A stretch of DNA of 64,000 nt from Klebsormidium nitens (GCA_000708835.1 DF236957.1:310001-374000); one strand, 5' to 3'. Positions 12,501-23,889 are shown, counted from the stretch's first letter. The notes: generated by a model from the letters alone, not told the origin. Numbers and translations are program-made.

Positions 12501-15500
12501 AAAGTGACCAGAGAACTGACTGAAGAGTGAGTATCTCACGTTTGCTCCGAGTCTTCCAATTCCTCCCGCCCAAAGCGAAACAATAAACCTACTCCACTCC
12601 CCAATAACCAAACAGGGAGCAACGCACCTCATCTCGCGTCCCCGCCTCCTCGTCCCCGCGGCCGCGCTTCCTCCAGAACCCCCAGACCCCGCGGCCGCGC
12701 TTGCGCCGCTCGGGCGGCTCTGACGTCGTCTCCTCAATGTCGTCAGCGAACCCAACTCTCCGTGACGTCATGCCGAGGTCACTCCCGCCGCTGAGGCTGA
12801 CGGTGAGTGACCTCAGAATGAAGCTGTGGCTGTCGTGATGACTGCTGCCGCCGTTACTGTTGCGGGAGATCAGGGCGCGGTCGCGGCCGCGGCCGCTGCT
12901 GGCGGCGCGGAGGAGGGTGGGAGGTTTGGCGGGTTTGCGGGTTGCCGCCATCGCCTGTAGATGGACAAAAGGCAGCTTTTGAAAAGCGAGTTATTCTGAC
13001 GTACCGTAAGGTCTAACCCTGCGGACACAGTAGGGGCCTTTCAGCGTATACTAAAATTACGGAGAAGAGCATCTTCCAGACATCTGACGAATAAATGAGC
13101 ACGTCTTCGCAGATAAGAAGTCACCTTACAGCAAGAAAATCTGACCCTGTCTGAAATTATCAAAACCTGGTAAGTGGAAAGCACCCACCCAGCCGGTCAG
13201 AAGACGACGAGGGTGCATTCATTAAGAGGCACAAGGTCGCCCTTTGTCTTGCAAGCAGACAAGCAGAACTCCAAAGGCCTCCTTATGTTCAACCCACCGT
13301 AAAACTCTACCACGTCCCAACATGTCCGACTCAACCGGTCCCTCACCTGGAGCTTCACCAGCGCGGCATATGCCCCGTTCTCGTTGGCCATCAATTGCGC
13401 GTGCGGCCCTTCCTCCACAATATGGCCCCGCTGCACGACCGCGATCTTGTCCGCATTTATGACCGTGCTCAGGCGATGCGCCACGACAACGGTCGTCCGT
13501 CCCACCATAACCTGGTCCAGCGCGGCCTGAACCTTGCGCTCACTTTCGGTGTCTAAGGCACTCGTCGCCTCGTCCAACTGCACAAAATAAGTTGACAACG
13601 AGCTCTGAGACGGGTCACACTGAGAACTCGACATATATAAGTGCTAGTCGTGTTTGCGTGTTTTATGATCAGCCTGTCAGGAACCGTGCGCTCTCTTTCC
13701 GTGTCCCAAAAGATTCTTCGCTTCGTCCGTCCGCAGATTGAAACTTGATACCAAGCACACTACGACTGTTCTGTAAACGCTAAACACATTGTTGGTTCGT
13801 ACTACTGTGCCTGTCAAGCGCACCTGGTTGCACTTCTTTGACGCCCCAAAAATTCCTCAGCGTCGAAGAATCGACTCTCTTCTCCAGCAAGCAACAAAGA
13901 AGCGCACCAACTGCGACATTCCTGATACTTCATCTGCATTTGCTTTGGCCAAACCCCACTGTCTTCCTGCGGCTTCGGAGAAAGTCCAGTCTCAAGGCAG
14001 GGCTTACCAGCAGGATGCGCGGGTTCTTGAGAATTGCCCGCGCGATTGCGATCCGCTGCTTCTGACCGCCGGACAACGAGATTCCGCGCTCGCCCACCTG
14101 AATGGGATGGCGGATTGTGAGGCGCGTCAAACCAGTATGCAAGGTGAGAAAAGACACCATACTGCCGTAAATGGAATTAAGGGATAGAATTTGCACATCG
14201 GAAGTATTGTCAAACGAACCGGGCATAGAACCGTTGAAAGAAAATGGAGACAGGAGTGCATCTTCCAAAATAATGTGAAACATAACAAGTGCACGGACGA
14301 ACAATCTGCTGATCAACGCAACCGACCAAAACGATCATGAAGGACCTTGGGATGTCGGATCAAACGCCATTAAGAAGAAGCGAAGCGTACCAAGCTAATG
14401 GATAAGCTCCGGGCAGACAACGGAATCTGGTTACAAACCACTAAACCGAGTTGACAGGAGAGCTTGCCTGCGTGTTGTAGCCTTCCGGCAGCTTGGTGAT
14501 GAACTTGTGCGCGTTGGCGGCCTTGCAGGCTGCGACCACCTCTTCCTTGGTCGCCGACTCTTTGCCATAGCTCACGTTCTCCAGAATGCTGGCTGTGAAG
14601 AGGGCCGGTTCTTGCGAGACCAGCCCAATCTGCTGACGTAACCACTTCACCTGGAACTTCCGGATGTCGATACCGTCCAACATCACTGCGCCTTCCTGGG
14701 GGTCTGGAATGGGGCGAAAAAAGTGACGTCAGCACAAGCGAGTGACGAAAACACAGGCGCGTAACCAAGATCCCGATCATATCTTAGGGATGTGGTCGTA
14801 ACCGGTCTGAGCAAGGGCAGTTCGTTAGGAACGATAATGAGCAAGAGCCTTTTTAAAAGCCATTTTAAAAGCAATGGTGACCGAAAAAACTCTACCCTCA
14901 AAGCAAGCTTAAAGCGCTTGTATCCTAAGCTTCTATCCTGCAGCAACATCACCGGCAAACATGAAGCTGCTAACGATTGTCGAAGTCGCCTGTCTGACAA
15001 CGCGAATGGACACAATGTGAAAGCCCGCACGAATCATAGGCATGGATGCGGAAACGGAACGGAAACGGAAGGATGGCAGAAGATCTCACCGTAGAAGCGC
15101 TCAACGAGGCTGATGATAGTCGACTTTCCGGACCCGGACTCGCCCACAAGCGCGACCGTCCGTCCCGATGGGATGAACAAGTCGAAGCCCCTGCAGACAG
15201 CAAAGAACAGTCTTGGCGATTAATTCAACGGATGAAAGCGGAGCAAGACTTTCTCGCACTTGCACAGGGCCTGCCAGGCTTTGAGTAACTTCTTCACAGC
15301 AGCGAATGCTCTGTGGAGGTTGTCCACCCACAATCGCTGCAAACCCTCTTGAGAGTTCGCCTTTTGCCGTTTTCTACACATATATTCAGTCCCTTTTACT
15401 GGTTTGAGGATCCCTAAGGATAGTGCTTACTTAGGGGTTCCAAATTCCACAATGAACCTAACACTTTGAAACAAGATTGAAGAAAGACAAGGAGGTAAGG

Positions 15501-18500
15501 TTATCTGGAAAGGCAACCAAAAGCAACAAAATGATAGAGCAGCTAATACTGTTTGGAACAAACAGTACAGAAAAACGGAACCCTTCTACCGTTTCATTGG
15601 GACGTAGAGACGCGCGGAGAAAGGGCACCTCGGCCAGCGGAAGGTCGCCCTTGACGGCCAAGAGGGGACCCAAAAAAACTTCCCCAAGAAGAAAGGAACA
15701 CCAGCATCGAAGGAAACGCCACGATTGACTCACTGGAAGATTGGGACGTCGGGACGCGCAGGGTAAGTGAAGTGCACGTCGGCTAGCCGGATGTCGCCTT
15801 TGACGGCTGGGAGGGTCATCCCGGTCTCATCCTCGTGGTCAATCGACGGCCGGCGCTCGATCACCGAGAACATCTTCCACGCGGCCGCCTGGCCCGCGCC
15901 GAAGGCGGCCAGGCTGGGGGAGGTCTGGCCCAGGGACCTGGAAGGCATTGAAAGAGATAATATTAGCATCCCTGTTCTGAAGTTGGCGATGATCCTCCCT
16001 TGATTTTTGACTTTTCTTGGTCGATTGTCAATGGAGAACGTGATCAAAAAGCAGGAAGGCCTAGGCGAGATACGAGAGAAGCTGAGAATATGCTCGGCAA
16101 ACAACGCTAACATGTCACCGACTTTGAAAAGAGGATGTCCGAGATGGGTTCAGATGGGACCCTCTCCCGTTGACCAGCAAACTAGATGCAAAATCAACTC
16201 TGTTTCTCCATTGCACGGTAATTTGGGACTCGTGCAACCGGTGCGAAAGCGCCAGCGGTCTGACATACACAAAAATACGAGGAAAGTAGATTAGAGCACA
16301 ACGGCAAACGCACAAAAGACCACCTAAGAATTGACAACTTACATGCCGCCGATAAGTACGGCCATCAGCACGTTCAGCACCTCCCCGCCGTTGTACCCGT
16401 GGCTCGCAATCAGCCGCGACCCGTACCACAGCGCGAGCGAGTAGGTCGCGTAGAGCACGCCGATCATGGTGCCCAAGCCGAGCCCAGAACTCGCGCGGCT
16501 CTTGACGCCTGTTTTGTACGCCTGTTCGATGCGGGCGTCGTATTGCTGCACCGCCTTGCGCTCGCCCACGAAGGACGCAACCGTACGAATGGCGCCCACA
16601 ACCTGCAAGGTAGCGGAAATACTCAGTTAAAGTCAGATGAATGATTGGATATGTAACAGGCAAGCAAGTAATTAGACTGTACCTCTGTGAGTTCTTCGTC
16701 TGTGATGGCATGCCGTTCCGTACTTTTGGTTGATGCGGGCAGTGTATTGCTGCCTCGCCGTGCGTTCGCCCACCAAGGAAGCAAGCGTCCGGTTGGCGCC
16801 CACAACTTACGGACGTAACTATGACTTTATGGCGAAGATACCCAACAAAGGTTTTGGTAGTAAGAGCGATGTTAGGTTTCATTGAATGCGTTCTACTTGA
16901 ATCTTGCTCTTAGCTTCGTAACGCTTGCTCTCTAAGCCTGGTTGAAGCGGGCGTCGTACTGCTGCACCGCCTTGCGTTCGCCCACGAACGAGGCAACTTT
17001 CCAAGTGGCACCCACAACCTTCGACTTCCAAAAGAAAGTGAAGGAACTAACTATCGAGACAACCAAAAACACGTTTTCTTACATTCAAGAGAAAAGCTGA
17101 GTGATTCGGCTCCTAGGTTGCGTCTTGCTCTTTCAATGAATCTACTCGTAGTGCGTTGAATCGATGGTCGTACTGCTGGACCCTCGCACATAGAGGCAAT
17201 CAAATTCCGCTCGACAGGCCGGATTGCCAGGCGCGTTTAGCAGATTGCCAGGGGCGTTTAAAATATTGACCTTGCCCGTGTAAGCTCTCTGCCAAAAATT
17301 CTGCCCCCGGACAATCCAACATGCTTAAAACGAACGTGCGCTGCACGTTTTGCATAGATAAAATACCCGGTTTTGCGTAGCCTTTCATCCAGAGAAAAAT
17401 ACACATCTCGATCTTCTTCTAACGAAGACACATGGACACCCCGTTTTGCATTAGTACACACCTACAACAACAATCACGTACAAGTTCCGGGCCCATTTCA
17501 ACGCGAAGGCTGTCCATGTTCGCACCGCGAATATATAATTCTGTCTTTGAAAAAAAGGCAAAAGCACGAGACGCGAAGCGCAACGAACCTGTTCGACGAG
17601 GCTGCCCGCCTCGGCGTACGCCTGCTGCCCCTCCGTCGCGAGCTTGGCCATGCGCATCATCATGAGGCCGCCCGAGAGAACTAGCAGCGGGAGGCAGGAC
17701 ATGAGCACCAGCGCGAGCAGCCAGCCGCGCGTGAACGCGATCACGAAGCCCGCGACCGCCTGCGCCATCAGCCGGATGAAAGCTTCCACCTGCGATGTAG
17801 TAAGATTCGGGGCTTTTTGATGACTGGTGTTCACTGTTCGCCTTTTTAAAATCGCTGTAGATTCAAACCTAGCCCGACCAGCCAGCCGCGGGGGCGACGT
17901 ACCACAGTCAGCCAGCTCCAAGAGCAGTCCTAACGTTAATACGGCGTCAACGATGACGTCCTTCTTTTCATCCGCATCAACGATGACGTCGTTCTCTTCC
18001 TCAGCAACGTCCATGTGAATTTAGACGTCTTGATTGAGCAGCGTGTACCCCCCGTTTCGTTTAGTCGACCAATACAGAATCCGTGCTGACATCAGCACAT
18101 CGTCAAGACAACGTCGCATCAATCCAACGAGCTCACCTTCTCGCTCATGGCGTCCTGGATGAGCAGCGTGTCCCCCGTCATGCGCCCGACCACCTCTCCC
18201 GTCGACGTCTCCACGTCGAAGAAACCGATGTCCTGCCGCAGAATCGCCTTGAGATAACGCTTCCGGATGCGGGTCGCTTGCCGCTCTCCAGCCAACGTCC
18301 ACAGCGCCATGCCTGGGGAAAACGGAACTTGTCAAGGTGATCGCTTAAATACCACCTCGACAAAAACCGACGAGGTGAGAACCGCTTCTGATTCGTCGAC
18401 TGAACCATTCCGCTGACGCGACAACCATCTGATGAGTTTCGCAGCTCCTTGTAGACGTTGATTATCACAACTGGCATTTAACACATTGAGAGCCACTCTA

Positions 18501-20569
18501 ATGAGCGTCTACATACATGGCAAGTACTTCTTACATACGGAGCAAAGATGTCTTTCGAGTTCCGCATCTATCTAATATCTCCCTTGCAGTCGTTCGATGT
18601 CAGAAAAAAGCTGGGGCTATCACAAAACCGAAAGTGTGCACGGCAGATGCAGCGCAAGAATTCTCTGATCCATCCAATGGCGTTGCAGTCACTTCTGTGA
18701 GACACTCCCCTACTTGACTGCGGGGTCGCTACTACGTGATTATGAAAGCTGCATGGGCAATGACAATGATTGACAAGATCAAGTAGACAGCGCTGGCAAG
18801 CTTCAACCTTTGCTTCACAAAAAACGAATCCAGGTCAGCAACAGACGAGGAAATCATTCCTTCAAAGAAAGATAAAACAGACACGAAGGGCAACCCCAAC
18901 CAACTTGAACGAAGTAAGTTCAAAAACAATGAAAACGCACGGACAAAAAGGAATGGTACTGAGGCCTTACCAAGATACCCAGCAACGCCAGCCCCAAGCG
19001 CCAGGTACAGAAAGTCGAGCGCAATCTTAACCACCTGGTTATACAGGTAGTTAGGGTCTGACAGGTTAGCCCCGAACGCGTTGATAAGCCGGCCCAGCAG
19101 GAGCGTCATAAGCGGGCGCGCCACCCCGGAGGCTATCGCCGCAATGCTGCCAACCACCATCAGCGCTATATCCAACCCATCGGCATATCGGAAGAGCCGC
19201 CAGATCGAAACTCGCTTCTCTTGTTTCTTCTGGCCCTTGGCTCGTTTTGTCCGGCCCCCTCCATTTTGCCCCCCTGGCGGACCGCCTGCCGGAGCCAACG
19301 ATTCCGGCGACCCTTTCTTTTTGCCAATACCGAACACGCTTTTGAAAGGCGCTAAAAACGAGCTTATCAAACCCCCTCTGGCTGCCTCAGCGGAAGGACC
19401 GAGCGTTTCGGTGCCGCGGGTAGGGGGCTCAAGAACAGGTACATTGCCGTCCATGTTGAGTGCCGCTTGCTGTACTTGCACCGGCTCAACACTCCTGCAG
19501 AAAACATAATGCTCTGTTCAACAGTGGAGCTAGCTTCGATTTAGACATATACCAGGTTGGTTGACCGGACAAGGCCCAGTCCATCGACCTTGATTGTCGA
19601 AAAAAGAGGTTGTTCAAAACTAGAGGGCTTAAAGGGATGCTGGAAGCTTAGGCAAGGACAAGAGACATCTCATCAAGTAATAGACTCTACCAACCTGAAA
19701 AAGAGTCTCCAGAATATCTACCCTTGAGCAGGACAGACGACTACCACAACATGCAAATTGATTCAGCCTCTAGGGCATCATTTGTTTGGAGAACCAGCGT
19801 ATATTTCTCTACCATTTTAGGGCTGCCATCATCCAAACACTGCCTTTGTCACCAACTCGAAGCCAGCTCTTAACCAGCTCTCAACCCTCCACGCCGCTAG
19901 CATTAAACCAGCAGAGGGTCACAAATGCAGCCATCACTTGATTGAGACTTGATTTGTAACCAGTAAACCAGCAACACATGCACCAAAGATTGATGCCACC
20001 AACTATTTATGCAAGCGCAACATGCAGTTAAGCTCCTTCTCCACTGCACACAGGAAGTATACTGTACTATAGAAGTCCACCATTCATACCAGCTGCCAAA
20101 GAAGTGACGACAGTTGTTGGTTTCAGATGATATGCAGGGCTTCTTCAACCCTTTTGATAATTGTGCAAAGACTGCGGACTACGAGAAAAGGCGATCACTG
20201 GCGTCATTAAGACTTTGGCACTCCAAAATAGTACACAACTGCGTTTCGACTTCAAGTCCACTGGTTTACGGTTTCAAAGCAAGTGCCTGCGTCCTCCTCA
20301 GAAACCTGTATCTTAAAATGATGCCCAGAGACCAGTAAAGCCCAACAGCGAGCTCCGAGCTCCGGTTCAGTTGACTGCACGAACCTGTCACTGCCAAAGT
20401 TTCCACCTTCAGATGTGGCGCTCCGCTCAGCGGCCTTGGCCCCATCATGTCTGTCCAAGGGGAAGAGTCCGGTGTCAAGTTGCACCTGCTCCTCCGGCAT
20501 CTGTTGCTCATTGACACCTGCCCGCTCATCCTGGTCCCCAGGTAGCATTTCCTCAGTCCGAGCAGCCAT
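6505..20569 (-). CDS. ABCB: Full-size ABCB (P-glycoprotein/MDR) ABC transporter, 20 exons
   Basis: Exons in gene order: 20569-20385, 19494-18971, 18312-18137, 17789-17589, 16602-16343, 15937-15734, 15190-15090, 14703-14468, 14097-14008, 13577-13347, 12954-12628, 12275-11944, 11545-11329, 10808-10665, 10280-10122, 9624-9440, 8844-8643, 7984-7802, 7452-7370, 6760-6505. They sum to 4296 nt, 1431 residues plus TGA, and every phase closes. Order is TMD1 (about 150-430), NBD1 (about 480-735), linker, TMD2 (about 850-1140), NBD2 (about 1190-1431). Both NBDs keep Walker [10 protein letters not shown], signature LSGGQKQR, Walker [12 protein letters not shown] and switch His AHRL[ST]T, so both sites look active. 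TMD1 shows [20 protein letters not shown] as in plant ABCBs. Such proteins export auxin, lipids or xenobiotics at the plasma membrane. Odd points: an N-terminal extension of about 150 residues, a 109-residue basic linker exon, a GC donor after exon 8, and many decayed exon-edge copies in introns. Confidence 0.94.
6833..7055 (-). repeat. Two decayed copies of the 5' edge of ABCB exon 20
   Basis: In intron 19, upstream of the working exon. Copy one (6833-6900) reads [20 protein letters not shown] against [20 protein letters not shown] in the real exon; the Walker B Glu is lost. Copy two (6991-7054) reads [17 protein letters not shown]. Part of the adjoining intron is repeated too (the GCACTTTCGGCGACCA-like stretch), so the unit is about 136-156 bp and spans the acceptor. 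Neither copy can encode the end of the protein. Confidence 0.85.
8097..8134 (-). repeat. Decayed copy of the 5' edge of ABCB exon 18
   Basis: The stretch CCATGATCTGTTGGAGCGAC CTGAGCTGTAG (8102-8132) matches the acceptor and start of exon 18 (7984 downward), about 144 bp away. The copy reads LRSLQQIMA then a stop, against [11 protein letters not shown] in the working exon. It lies upstream of the real exon, as do the other acceptor-side copies. Confidence 0.65.
9868..10068 (-). repeat. Two copies of the 3' edge of ABCB exon 15 with its donor
   Basis: The working exon 15 ends at 10122. A first copy (9982-10068) and a shorter second copy (9868-9908) lie in the intron downstream and each carries the exon end and donor context (CGCTCACTTGGAAAA on the plus strand). 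The first matches the exon over about 85 bases with scattered substitutions; the peptide STTFQNVF is no longer intact. Spacing is about 133 and 116 bp. Confidence 0.8.
11600..11740 (-). repeat. Short copies of the 5' edge of ABCB exon 13
   Basis: At the working acceptor (11545) the plus strand reads TTCGTCGTCGAACCTGGGGA. Related stretches occur upstream in the intron at about 11610-11665 (GACGTCGTCGGACCTGGGCT, followed by a matching AAGCTTCGAC segment) and weakly at about 11725-11740. They look like remains of one or two tandem duplications across the acceptor. Confidence 0.5.
15590..15660 (-). repeat. Decayed copy of the 3' edge of ABCB exon 6
   Basis: Read on the minus strand it gives [20 protein letters not shown], matching [20 protein letters not shown] near the end of exon 6 (15937-15734). 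It lies downstream of the working exon in intron 6, about 130 bp away, and has lost the donor. Confidence 0.8.
16725..17208 (-). repeat. Three decayed copies of the 5' edge of ABCB exon 5
   Basis: The working exon (16602 downward) starts [20 protein letters not shown]. Upstream in intron 4 are copies at 16806-16725 ([20 protein letters not shown]), 17018-16936 ([20 protein letters not shown]) and a broken one at about 17202-17150 (VQQYDHRFN remains). Spacing is about 200-215 bp. The middle copy is closest to the working exon, so age does not simply follow distance. All lack the second half of the exon. Confidence 0.88.
18021..18072 (-). repeat. Decayed copy of the 3' edge of ABCB exon 3
   Basis: The plus-strand stretch GACGTCTTGATTGAGCAGCG followed by TGTACCCCCCGT matches GGCGTCCTGGATGAGCAGCG TGTCCCCCGT inside exon 3 (near 18160). 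It lies downstream of the exon in intron 3, about 115 bp off. Next to it (17940-18000) is a second short direct repeat with core ATCAACGATGACGTC. Confidence 0.7.
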
Positions 20570-21116
20570 AATGGGGACCAATGATGTCCTTTATGGTTCT
20601 TCCGACGCTTTCAAGGCTTGTTACTGATAGAAATCAGCACTTGTGACTTGCTGAATGGTTCCTTATGAAGCAGACAACTGAAACTTTCCGTCAAGTAGAG
20701 TAGCCAGACCAAAAGAGCAGAGACAATCGATGCAGACTTTCCCGCACCCAAAGCCAAGACAACAACACCACCACCCTTGTAAATATTCAGCTGCTCTTAC
20801 CCTGCTCTAATACCGTACTGGTTCCTTTCGAAAAGGCTCGCGTTCTGACGCTGATGAGCAATGACGAGCTGACGAGCTGCAGAAAGTCGACGAGCCTGAG
20901 ATCTGAGCTGTACAGGCAGCACCATTCTAGAGTGCCAGCTGCATGAGCCACGGGTCCCAAAGGGCCCACTGCACATGTACAGTTCTCTATCCTTCGGGAA
21001 GGAAGCCCTCTCTGTGATGCATGGTGGAACAGAGTCGGCCTCGACTTCAAGCTCGGTCGGACGGTTGGGTTCACAGGGACGGCCACGTCGCCACCGTGTG
21101 GGCGCCAAGTCAGCAG

Positions 21117-21144
21117 TGACGCTTTACTTGACGTCACCATGACG
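21117..21144. promoter_or_regulatory. Cluster of TGACG (bZIP/TGA-type) motifs in a divergent promoter
   Basis: Three TGACG cores occur within 28 bases (21117, 21129, 21140); the middle one is the palindrome TGACGTCA. They sit about 185 bp upstream of the zinc-ribbon gene start (21325) and about 550 bp upstream of the ABCB start (20569), in a 755-bp space shared by the two divergent genes. In plants such clusters bind TGA/bZIP factors. Function here is inferred only from the motif. Confidence 0.35.
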
Positions 21145-21324
21145 CATTTCCGCAGTGGGCCGCGGGCGGTCGGCGCCCGGCCGCAGAGCCGGCCGGCCTC
21201 CATCGCATTTTCCAAGCCGAGCTCGACTCTTCTGCAGTAGCAATTTCAATTTCAAGTAGAACTGGAATTAGGAGCACTGCATGGCAGGAGCCTGAGCCTC
21301 AGGAGGAGAGCAGAAGCAGGCAAA

Positions 21325-22467
21325 ATGGCGCCGTTCTGCTGGCTTCCTCGCCTAGTAACTGGCACGGTCATCAGGGCTCTGTTGCCCTACGTTGCCCAGT
21401 TGGGCGCAGAGCGGGGGCCAAGTTATCCTGCACTGATTGCAAGAGTATCTCGGTTTTCGGCAGGTGCCCTGCATTTGTGCGGGGGGTCCAATTCCCCAAG
21501 CTGCATTGCCCAAGACAGAGATTCTGTTTCGGTAGCGAAGGACCCAAAGATACACCAGCACTCATCTCTCTTCTCATTTAAAAGCCTAGAGCTTAAGAAA
21601 GTTGGACTTGCATCGGTCAATGTTCTTTCTAGCGACAAGGGGGGCTTTAAAATTGCAGAAGATGGGCCCTCGCCAGAAGTCTTTCAAAATCCAGCAGCCA
21701 ATGTTGACGAGACACGGGGTTTGAAGCCTCCTGGCAACGGAGAAGAGGGACAGTCAGAAGGAGGCAAATTGCCTGGGTCAAGGGCGGGGGCCTCTAACAT
21801 TGTAACTAAAAGATGCACACATTGTGGGGACTCAAAACTGCTAGTGGACTTCGGAAGGTCACACAGTGGTCATAACGGGCTGAGTGACCTGTGCAGAGCG
21901 TGCCTATCCATCTTCCATGCAAAGCGCTCTGGGAGATTGCTCCCTGACCATATGCAATTACCCCTGGAGGAGGCCCGAAAGAGGGCCAAGACTTGCCAGT
22001 TGTGTGGTGTCTCGAAAGAGATTCGACAGTTCAGCTCTAATCGGGGCAAAGTGGATGGCACGCAGATGAGGTGCAGAGCTTGCGTTTCAAGCTACAATGT
22101 TCGAACACGTCAGAAGTATTTGGTATAACCTACCAGAGGCCCCCACTTGTGCAAAAGTTGCAACAACATATTGCCTGGAGAAGTGTTCAGTCCCAACTAC
22201 CGCACACCAACCGGTCTTGCTCAGAGTTGCAAGCTCTGCTCAAAAAAGGGAAGAAGAGCTAGAAGATCGAAGATCAAAGAATCTCAAATCTACATTGCAA
22301 AAGGTACAAAGCGCTGCAGAATCTGCAAGGCCGTGAAAGAAGTTTCTCAGTTTACCAGGAATTCTGATGAGCCAGACGGTTTACAGTCCCATTGCAAGCA
22401 ATGCCGCAAATTGCTGGTCAACAAACCAAGAAAGAGCAACTGGAAACAATCAGAGGTAGGTTTTTGA
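21325..22467 (+). CDS. Four-repeat CxxC zinc-ribbon protein, interrupted by one in-frame TAA
   Basis: The ATG at 21325 sits in a strong context (AAAATGGCG). One frame runs to TGA at 22465-22467 except for a TAA at 22126-22128. It carries four repeats of the form CxxC-x(20-22)-CxxC: CTHC/CRAC (about residues 164-192), CQLC/CRAC (about 224-253), CKSC/CKLC (about 276-304) and CRIC/CKQC (about 332-361), each with the K..x.F......(D)GL..xC.xC pattern known from HNH/endonuclease-VII-associated zinc ribbons. The first 60 residues are rich in Arg, Ser and Ala and could be an organelle-targeting peptide. The TAA falls between repeats 2 and 3. A GT-AG segment of exactly 66 nt (22071-22136) would remove it in frame but would also delete the second CxxC of repeat 2. 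It may instead be a fresh nonsense mutation or a sequence error. A donor-like GAG|GTAGGT at 22456 leaves open a further 3' exon. Confidence 0.6.
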
Positions 22468-22469
22468 GA

Positions 22470-23655
22470 CCTGCTTCAAAATAAGCGGCTTCCATTGTGA
22501 CTTCCTATCTACGTTGGACGACTTGTGTCAGTTCGATCAAACATTTTGAGAGACAAGCATCACCCGCTGACAGGGGCCAGTAAGGAACATGGTGGGCAAG
22601 AGCAGTTCTTCGAATGTAGGTTGTTCAAGTGCTCATAGAAAGAGGAAGTGCGGGGTTGAAGTGCACCTTCTTGAGCGACGTCTGTTTTGTTTCCCAGACT
22701 GAGTGTCTGATGAGGCTTGTGAGGGCTCCGTACGCACAATGTTTTGGCCGTTATTGCCTCGCTGCTCGTCATATGACTGGCTGCTTTGCTTGGTCTTCAA
22801 AAAGAGGTGACGGCTGAGGTTCCTCGCATCAAACAAAATGATCCTTATGCGAGGTGTCAGTTGAAAAGAGAGCACAAGGACCTCCTGACCAAGTCGGTGA
22901 ACCTTTTTGTGAGAATCTTGCACTTCTCTTATGTCGACTTTAGCTGGCATCGCTTCACAGAGGCTGAGCTTTTGCACAGTTTGGGATGTTCTGCAGCTGA
23001 TGGGCTCCAGCACGAACCGTCAAATCAAAAGAGTCTTTGTGTTATGAACGAATCTAATTAAGGACTTATGCCACCATTCTATAAGGACAGGGTTTTGCAA
23101 TCCGACTATTCTTGGGCGCTGCGCGCGACAACTCTTCTGCCCCTCTAAGGTCCGGATCAAGGGGGCAGTGCAATCACTTTTGTCCTTGTTATACAAACCT
23201 GTTTCGTTACATCGTTCCGCCCAGACGTCGTTCACGTCGCGCACGGACAGATCTTTCAAACGACTGCTGTTACAAGATTCAGCTTCTTAACTTTAGACAA
23301 ATAGTGTTCCTATGTTGTGCAAGGTCTTACATCGCGTCCCCATGAGGTATCCTCTGACCTGACATAACAATTCCGTTCTCATGTACTGCAGTGAATGCGT
23401 CAACTGGGTGACTTCGAAGGATCTAACAAGAGCAATGGGGCTGAGGGGGTGACCAGTACAGTCACCATCCCATTCCCTGTAAGTTGTCTCCCATGCTTCT
23501 ATTTTGAACACTTTGTGCGAAGGGATGGGATGCATCGAAACGTTCAGGAGCATTGGAAGTACGAGTTGCAACAGATCTTTGCAGAACTTGAAGTCAGACA
23601 TGGACATGACAAGGAGGGCTCTCCTGAACATGTAGTTTGTTTCAGGTAGATCCAT
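22470..23655. other. Region without recognised genes
   Basis: Several open frames of 60-120 codons occur on both strands. None shows a conserved motif or splice-consistent neighbours. If the zinc-ribbon gene has more 3' exons they would lie here, but I could not identify one. Confidence 0.3.
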
Positions 23656-23889
23656 TCACATTGGATTCGTCCCGGCTGGTTGGTCCTCGATCAGTGATTT
23701 AGACAGATTAGCTCTCCTCGATTCTGCTTTGATCCAGCTTCTCAGCTCAGGGGACGGCGCTGCTGAGACTGACGGCCCATTCGGGTCAAGCGTGCTCGAC
23801 TTCTCGGATTTGGACTTTTTCCCCTGATACAAGCACTCAACGGCATCCCTCGCTTTAGCTCCAGGATTTACTTTTCTCTTCAGTGGCAA
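23656..23889 (-). CDS. Possible terminal exon of an unrecognised protein
   Basis: An open frame of about 77 residues ending in TGA, rich in Lys, Ser and Pro (KSKSEKSSTLDPNG, PELRSWIKAESRRANLSKSL), with base composition like the coding exons nearby. It has no ATG at its start, so if real it is a 3' exon. No upstream partner exon was found and no family is recognised. Confidence 0.25.
   Translation of the reverse strand: MPLKRKVNPGAKARDAVECLYQGKKSKSEKSSTLDPNGPSVSAAPSPELRSWIKAESRRANLSKSLIEDQPAGTNPM

Noticed and set aside
16725-17208. Mutually exclusive alternative ABCB exons
   Set aside because: The copies lack the second half of the exon and a donor at the right place and contain frame breaks, so they cannot substitute for exon 5.
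6505-20569. Two separate half-size ABC transporters
   Set aside because: The linker exon 11 joins NBD1 to TMD2 in phase with normal splice sites, and there is no stop or start between the halves.
20787-21215. Overlapping GC-rich minus-strand frames between the divergent genes
   Set aside because: The high GC content alone keeps frames open. No motif was found, and they lie in the expected promoter.
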